A program made the translations under genes and the position numbers. From positions 27,330,969 through 27,394,968 of the forward strand of contig CM038468.1 in assembly GCA_021464415.1 (NCBI GenBank): a stretch of DNA of 64,000 bases, given 5' to 3'. The notes under the pieces were generated by a model. The model saw only the letters and a list, made by a program, of their open reading frames with translations, had not been told where the DNA came from and did not search any database. The first letter of the stretch is position 1. Each line of letters begins with the position of its first letter. The stretch comes from Lonicera japonica. Taxonomy: Eukaryota > Streptophyta > Magnoliopsida > Dipsacales > Caprifoliaceae. Shown piece by piece: positions 57,291 to 64,000 of this stretch.

Positions 57291-58500
57291 ACACTGATAT
57301 ATTTGGTGGTCAACCACGTGAAAGAAAAGGAAAATAAGGTCCACTTGCACGTGGGGTAGAAAAACCCACCTCTATCTCAACTATCATAGCCCAATGTGTA
57401 AAAAACAATTAGAATCTTGAGTTAAAAATTATTTATTTTAAATTTTTATATAAGAAGTACACCGATAAACCAGATAGTCGACCAAGTGGTAAGAAAAGGA
57501 AAATGAGGTTGCTAGGAATCAAACATGCATCTGGGGTGGAAAATCCACCCATATCTCAACTATCCTAGCCCCCACGTGTAAAAAAGAGTTTGGAAAATTT
57601 TAGAACGCAATTCGTATATCTTTTTACAAAATATAATAATATGGAATTAGAGTGTGTTTCGCAACTAATTTCAAGCTTTGCAATTAGAATTAAAACAACA
57701 ATATTTGGCCTACACAATTTCGACGTGAGATTCAAAATGACCTGATGACACTCAAACATGGGATCTCCTAGATCTAAGTGAGTGCATTTTTATATTTTAC
57801 AACGTTATGGTATGTATACTTACATTTTGTACTTTATGCATTTTTTTGGAGATAATTTATGGTCAATTTTTTCTTATTTTAATTATCAATCTTGCCAAAT
57901 AATAAGGAATAACAACATTTGGGCTTAAATCATTGTTGATATTTATTTATTTTGTTCTATCAATTCATGCGACATGGATATATCCTGTTTTATATAAAAG
58001 GTCAAATAGATCCAATAAATCAATATAACTTTAGTGAAATTGAATTGACATGTTTATGCACATCTGTACCACACAAAAAATATGGACCTAAAATATAAAC
58101 AATGTTTTTTCTTATAAATGTAAAAAAATATGAACTAGAAACATAAAAGATTGCTGGAATGCAATTGTCACTAATTTTTATTATTTCAATTAAAATTTTG
58201 ACTTTGTCCATCTCAATTATAATGTTTTTTCAGCAATACTCAAATATACAATTTTAAAGGCTGGAACTCATTTTTAGCATCTTAATTAAAATTTTCTTTT
58301 TGTCTTTAATTATATTATTTTTCCGTTTCATTTAACTCCCAATAAGCTACATCTTTTCAATTTTCAGGCAAATACATTAAGCTGCATCATTTCAATTTTC
58401 TTGCAGACATATTGAATTACATATTTTCAATTTTTTGTTAAACATATTAAGTTACATCTTTTCAATTTTATGCCAGACATATTAAATTACATTTTTTTTT
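57291..58500. repeat. Duplicated block, paralogous to 61,020-61,740
   Basis: It contains GTACACCGATAAACCAGATA, a TGGGGTGGAAAATCCACCC stretch, and AATAACAACATTTGGGCTTA, each recurring in order at 61.1-61.4 kb. The second copy lacks about 500 bp. No gene is recognised. Confidence 0.65.
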
Positions 58501-59602
58501 TCAATTGTTTGGCAAACATAATATAAAGTAGGAATGAGCATTACACCTTATATCTAATATGTCTTGAAACAAATCCATTATGTTGGTAGATCTTCTGCAT
58601 GCCACCTCATAGACATGTATGCTCCTTGGCATATGATTTCGATTTCATGATTATAAAAATTAATATTTGGTAAGATTAAAAATGAAGACATTTAAAAAGG
58701 GTATAAATATAAAACAAATTATCTAAAATGATGGAAAATTAGTAATGAAAGGAGAAAAAAAATCAATTTTATAAGAAAAATAATATCACGTGTATCACAT
58801 GTATCACATCCATAATTGAAACATCATTTGTATTAGCCCATCCTAATTATCAACCCTTGACAAGAGCTTGTTTGGTGGCATTGCTAGTAATGTCGATTTT
58901 CATTTGTTTAACCGTCATAAGAATGAAGCCAATTAAGCAACAAAAAAAAGAAAGAAAATCAACCACCTCCGCACCTTTTTTTTTTCAATTTTTCAGCAGT
59001 CATAATATAAAGTAGGAATGAGCATTGCACCCTATATATAATATGTCTTGAAACAAATCCATCATGTTGGTAGATCTTATGCAAGCCACCTCATAAACAT
59101 TCTCCTTGACGTATGATTCAATTTCTTGATTATAAAATCAATATGATATTTGGTAAGATTAGAAACGAAGACATTTAAAAATGGTGTAAATATAAAAAAA
59201 ATTATCTAAAATGATAGGAAATTAGTAATGAAAAGAGGAAAGAAAAAAAAACTCAATTTTATTAGAAAAATAATATTACGTGTATCACAGACCTAATAGA
59301 AACATCATTTGTATTAGCCTATCCTAACAACCCTTGACAAGAGCTTGTATGGTAGCATTGCCAATGATGACCATAGTTATTTGTTTGACTGTCATAAGAA
59401 TGGAGCCAATGAAGCAACAAAAAAGAAAGAAAATTAACCACCTCCACACTTTATTTTTTACTAGTTTCTCTTCTCTTTTTTTTTCTTCTCTTACTCTCTA
59501 TCTCTGTTTTTTCATAAAAAATTAATAATTTAGTGGTATTTATATGAAAAAAAATTCTCCATAGTTTAACCTTCATTTAGATTTTGTCTTATCTTTTTTA
59601 TA
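58501..59602 (-). repeat. Second cluster of about 475-bp repeat units
   Basis: Two units, with landmarks at about 58,582 and 59,066 (484 bp apart), are followed by the same flanking stretch as at 51.98-52.25 kb. The minus-strand exon-like frame is present in both, ending in QALVKG or QALVKGC before a stop. Confidence 0.75.
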
Positions 59603-60669
59603 CTATACAAGAAAAAGGCTTCTTATGTCATTTTTTAAATGACATTTATCGTTATTTTTGTCATTTTTTTTCGACTCATAAAGCGACATAATTGCGGGTG
59701 TCATATATGTTCGTAAAACTGACATAAGTTTAACCTTAAGTATGACAATCCCACATAAAAGCGTCATACTTTTAAAAATATTATTGTATTATATATCATA
59801 TGTTTTACACAAAGTAAAAAATATATTTTATTATTTCTTAATTTCTTTTAAGTGTTGTGGATGGGATTCGAACCCTGGTAGGTGTTCTACCAATTAGGCT
59901 AAGACGCGTATACAATAAAATTCTTTCTTTAAAATATAACATTACCATTCCGTTAAATAATTTAACAAATATGTCTCAGCCGTTATTTATGAACATATAA
60001 AATCCAAACCTTTATATTCCTAACATCCACAAACAAATTAATCTCACCTCTAGCAACCAAAAATTTATTTAATTTCTACAAAAAGCACTCAAAATCACTA
60101 ACCTAAGTATAATATTCCATATTTTTGCGGATATTAAGTGTCTTCCATTTATAATTGTGTGTTATATTTAGGGTTTTTGGTTTTACTACGGTTTTAGAAA
60201 AATTCTAAAATGTTTAGGATTTTAAAAGGTTGCACACACATTTCAGATTTTACATAGGAATTAAAAATAAGTTTTATTAATGTTGCTTTTTTGAACGACC
60301 ATTATATATTGTTATAAGTAAATAAGTCCCTTAAAAACCGACATATTTATTCTATATTAATGTCTATTACTGTAGAATTGACATAATAACTTCAAACTTC
60401 TAAAAAGCATCATAAGGTGCATGAATTATAATGAGCTTATTGTGTCGCTTTACATAATAATTGTCATATATTGTCCTAAATAAATATTTCACTTAAAAAT
60501 TGACATAATCATTCATTTTTATGTTGGTTTCAACTGAACTAACACAATATGTATAAACTCTTAAAAAGTGACACAAATGTGACACTATTTAAACTTTTAT
60601 GTCATTCTGGACTTGACCGACATATTTTAAATAATAAAATCGACATATTAAGCCATTTTTCTTGTAGTG
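59603..60669. mobile_element. Small CACTA-type element
   Basis: The right end, read in reverse, is CACTACAAGAAAAATGGC, the usual plant CACTA terminus; the left end is CTATACAAGAAAAAGGC, two bases changed. The 3-bp duplication ATA flanks it, and the paralogous block at 52,260 has the empty site TTTTATATGACCC. The subterminal parts are rich in TGACATAA-type motifs in both orientations. It is 1,067 bp with no transposase gene. Confidence 0.8.
59853..59912 (-). other. tRNA-like fragment inside the small CACTA element
   Basis: On the minus strand TAGCCTAATTGGTAGA resembles an A box and GGTTCGAATCC is a perfect B box. They are too close together for a full tRNA, and the anticodon arm and acceptor stem are missing. 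It is not a functional tRNA gene; it may be an old tRNA-derived piece picked up by the transposon. Confidence 0.5.
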
Positions 60670-61835
60670 ATATGACCCACCCCTTTACAAGAATCGCGAA
60701 TTTTCCCTTTCCAACAATTAATCCTAACACTTCATTCTTCTACCAAAAATACTATTTCATCCACGCCATCAATTAATTTCCTCCATCAACAATCCATTTT
60801 CTCTGTGTGAATTTGATGATTTGTGCTATTTCCAAGTCAATACCTACCCCATCCCCATCCCCATCCCCTACACATTTACACGTCAATACCTTTGTCTGTC
60901 TCTATGTCTCTCTCTCTCTCACACATTTAAATTGCCCCTTTTAGCCACGAATGGAAGTGGCTTTTCAGAGGTGGAGGCATATATAACTTTATTTTAGGTT
61001 ACCCACTTTAAAAAAGAAATGTACGGATAAAATATTATTCACTTGCACCTAGGGTAGAAAACCCCATCTCTATCTCAACCATCCTAGCCCATGTGGAATA
61101 CAGTTATAGAATCTTGAGTTAAAAAAAAAATATTTTAAATTTTTATACAGAAGTACACTGATATACCAAATGGTCAACCATGTGGTAAGAAAAGGAAAAT
61201 GAGGCTCCAATGAATCAAACATGCACGTAGGGTGGGAAAATCCACCCACATCTCAACTATCCTAGCTCCCAAGTGTAAAAAAGAGTTCGGAAAATTTTTG
61301 GATGCAATTCATATATCTTTTTTAAAAAATAAAATTAATACGGAATAACAACATTTGGGCTTAAATCATTGTTGATATTTATTTATTTTGTTCTATCAAT
61401 TCATTGCCACACGGATTTATATTATTATATATAAAAGGTCAAAAAATCCAAAAAATCAATATAATTTTTGTGAAATTGAATTGACATGTTTATGCACATC
61501 TATACCACACAAAAAATAGGGACCTAAAATATAAACAATGTTTTTTCTATTATAAATGTAAATAAGTATGAACTAGAAACATAAAAGATTGCTGTAATGC
61601 AATTGACACTAACTTTTACTATTTCAATTAAAATTTTGACTTTGTCTTTCTCAATGAACTCATTTTTACCATCTTAATTAAAATGTTCTTTTTGTCCTTA
61701 ATTATGTATTTTTCCATTTCATCTAACTCTCAATAAGAGCATCATCCTTGATGATTTTAGTCAAAATTATTATAAAATAATTCTTTTTGTTTTGTTATAC
61801 CGTACAGTGCTCTTGGGTACGGGCATTACCCTAGT
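60670..61835. repeat. Duplicated block D2 and a Helitron-like end
   Basis: 60,670-61,020 matches 52,260-52,712 and 53,796-53,870 without the insertion found there. 61,020-61,740 matches 57.3-58.3 kb. At 61,800-61,835 a hairpin with CCGTAC and GTACGG arms is followed by CTAG and T, a candidate Helitron 3' end with no 5' end found. Confidence 0.6.
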
Positions 61836-62469
61836 ATATTAATGCAAACGTACCATATATAAATTGGGATTATTGAAGGAGTAAACAGGTAGATTTTTTT
61901 ATGAAACTTGGTGAAAATGATCATAGAGATCATCTTTCCCGAATTTCATAAAAATAAATAAATAAACTAGAAAGTGAATTCACTAAAAAAGATATATATA
62001 TATATATGCGCATTTCTAACCATTAAATTTTTTGATGTTTAATTAATACACTTCCCGACAAAAAAAATTGATGAAATTTGGGGAAAATGATATAAATTTG
62101 TTTTTCATACATATCATATATACGTATTAAAGCTTTTAAGGTAGTAAATGAATAAAATTTTTAATGAAATTTAACAAAAATGATATATTAAATTTTATCG
62201 AAAAAATTCATTCGTTTCTCAATGAGTATATATGGAAAAAAAATCACAAACAAATGAGACAGTTACGTGTCAATATCTCATTCAAAATAGAAATTTCTAT
62301 ACTTCTAAAGAAAAGAAAAGAAAAAAAAACACCGACCAAATAATTAAATATATCTCTCTCTCTTATAGTGGAAAAAATAATAATTACGTAGCAAAGAATA
62401 TTTGGAAGGCAATAATTAAGATCGATATATCGGCCGTTGATCTCTCTATACACATTTCATCACATCCAT
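61836..62469. other. AT-rich DNA downstream of the LINE
   Basis: Includes a TA microsatellite near 61,990-62,008 and no recognisable gene. The short frames are not supported. Confidence 0.45.
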
Positions 62470-64000
62470 CTTTTTTTTTTGATCCAAAACGGGGCACACA
62501 CGCCCGAGCTAACCTATATTATCATAAACAAGAGTATTTACAATGTTATCAGGGGGATTCACAAACCAAATCGGTCCCTCCGTGATGCAAATAGAATGCC
62601 CCAAGGTTGCAAGCTCATGAGCACAAACATTAAAATTTCTAGGAGTATGGGAAATAGCGCAGCTCCAAATACTATTATGGAGGCGTTTACAATCCAAAAT
62701 TAAAGAAAGAGAAGGGTGGCAAATATCAGGAAAACTATGTATAAGATTAACCACTTGCAAAGAATCTATTTCGATAAGAACTCTAGTTAAACCTTTCTCA
62801 TATATAGCTTTCATACCCATGTTTAAAGCCATTAGCTCGGCTTGAAGAGGACTGGCAACCTCTGCCCCACAGACCAGCAAAACCCCATACCCAATTACCA
62901 TTATCATCTCGAAGAACCCCCCCGTACGTTCCTTGAGCATCACGTTAGCTTCCATCAACATTAAGTTTTAAATAGCCCGGAGGAGGGGCTGCCCATCTAC
63001 CATTTATAGGGTCTATATGCAAAAAACCCAGTTGACTTGTCTTGATGTGCATATCTGTGTCGAAAGTTGCTGCCCATCGAGCAACTCTAAAAGGAGAGAA
63101 ATTTATGTTTTGAAAAATTTGATCATTTCTAACAGTCCAGATATGCCACATTATAACAAAAAAGTAGGAACCCCAGTTAGTGTTTAAACCCCAACCAATT
63201 CTTTTAGCGTCTTTCAAATTATCCTTTATCCAGTCATGGAAAGGAACATTCATAAACCAATTTATTTTAGACAGAGGAATGATATTAGACCAAACCTGTT
63301 GAGACTTGGGGCAAGTTCTAAACAAATGATCTAGCGATTCAATGGACGAATGGCATCTACTATAATCTTCCACCCCTTCAATACCAATTTTCGCACGAAA
63401 CTCGTTTGTTGGTAGCCTACCTTGCACCACGAGCCACATAAAGTAACGTAATTTCTGAGGGCAATCTAGCTTCCAAATTGTGTTCCAATTAAATTCAGAT
63501 TGGTTTTCTTCTACTGTTGAAATAAATTGAAAAAAAGATTTTGAAGATATGATTCCATCTTTAGAACCTTTCCACACAATTTTGTCCTCCTCGCCATTCC
63601 CATTCAGTTGTATGCTTCGAATTTTAGTAAGAATATGAGTGGGAATTTGAGTTTTAACAATTTCAATATTCCACCCATGAGGAGATATTATATCAGCAAC
63701 AGACCACATCACCTCATTTTGATCTATGTCCTCGACAACAAGGCATAAAGGTTCATAATCTAACCAAGTGTCGAACCAAAGAGAAATTCGGTTACTATTT
63801 CCCAAATGCCATCCATAGCCTCCTTGAACGAAATTAAGGCTTTTGTTGATACCCTTCCAGGTTGGCGAATCAACTGGTCTAACCACGCAATCCATGATCT
63901 TTCACATACTTCCCACGAAACACATTGGCCCAAAGAGATTCAATGCCATTAACCATTTTACCTCCAATCTTTGCCAGCTGCGCAACGTTTGCCATTCGAG
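62470..64000 (-). mobile_element. LINE (plant L1-type), 3' part, runs off the window
   Basis: On the minus strand the element ends in an A run (T run at 62,471-62,480). The frame 62,945-63,895 contains the zinc-binding region that follows the reverse transcriptase in plant LINEs: CPQKLRYFMWLVVQGRLPTN, then a CHSS...HLF..C block with one expected Cys lost. An RNase H-type domain follows: LKLNVDGS, then QAELMALNMGMKAIYEKG, VLIEIDSLQVVNLI and NVCAHELATLG. Breaks: a TAA directly after NVDGS, a frameshift before the QAELMA part, and a frame change near 63,896, upstream of which LAKIGGKMVNGIESLWANVF continues the typical text. Dead copy. Confidence 0.87.

Noticed and set aside
59853..59912. Functional tRNA gene
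   Set aside because: Anticodon arm and acceptor stem are missing; only A- and B-box-like pieces remain.
61743..61834. Complete 92-bp Helitron
   Set aside because: The 3' end fits, but the proposed TC start is not supported by an empty site or by similarity to other ends.

Overview
The window is nuclear DNA of a flowering plant, almost certainly a eudicot. It is AT-rich, has spliced genes with GT..AG introns, and carries plant-specific transposon families: Tat- and Athila-type Ty3/gypsy elements, CACTA elements, Mutator-like elements, a Helitron and a plant L1-type LINE. The species cannot be named from the sequence. Only one gene looks like an ordinary host gene: a three-exon gene of unknown function at 45,696-47,019 on the minus strand. 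Nearly everything else is transposon or transposon-derived.

Layout. About 2,229-30,550 is one nest. An old DNA transposon with long inverted repeats (outer arms near 2.23-2.56 kb and 20.5-20.76 kb, continuing at 30.46 kb) was invaded by three LTR elements. These are a non-autonomous Tat-like element (2,908-15,095, minus, TSD AAATG), a coding-free Athila derivative (15,530-20,107, minus, TSD GAAAC) and a gutted Athila-like element (20,758-30,458, plus, TSD TTAGG). The 3' LTR of the last one was then split by a 6.1 kb CACTA element (22,184-28,305, TSD TAA). A second nest covers 31,499-44,829. It is a short Mutator-like element with a perfect 9-bp TSD (TAAGTTAAA), opened by a full-length, very young Athila element (31,717-43,804) with gag, protease, RT, RNase H, integrase and an extra downstream ORF, all broken by a few stops and frameshifts.

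From 47.3 kb to 62 kb the DNA is a mosaic of degenerate duplications. It holds about 475-bp repeat units, two related short Mutator-like insertions, a 1.1 kb Helitron whose empty site is preserved in a neighbouring repeat, and a small CACTA element. The right edge (62,470-64,000, minus) is the 3' part of a LINE.

The most interesting signal is regulatory. The Tat-like element carries two antisense cargo genes, a plant mobile domain (PMD) gene and a DUF7745-like gene. Each is preceded by the same kind of GC-rich array built on CCAGCCGTACGGCTGG plus a TATA box that also sits in the element's own LTRs. Independently, the Athila LTRs carry pairs of the 16-bp palindrome CCATGATCGATCATGG, 20-22 bp apart. 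The full-length Athila repeats four such pairs just upstream of its extra ORF, and a third related family has the symmetric variant CTCTGATCGATCAGAG with the same spacing. Two unrelated retrotransposon lineages therefore appear to copy a palindromic LTR module in front of their accessory genes.
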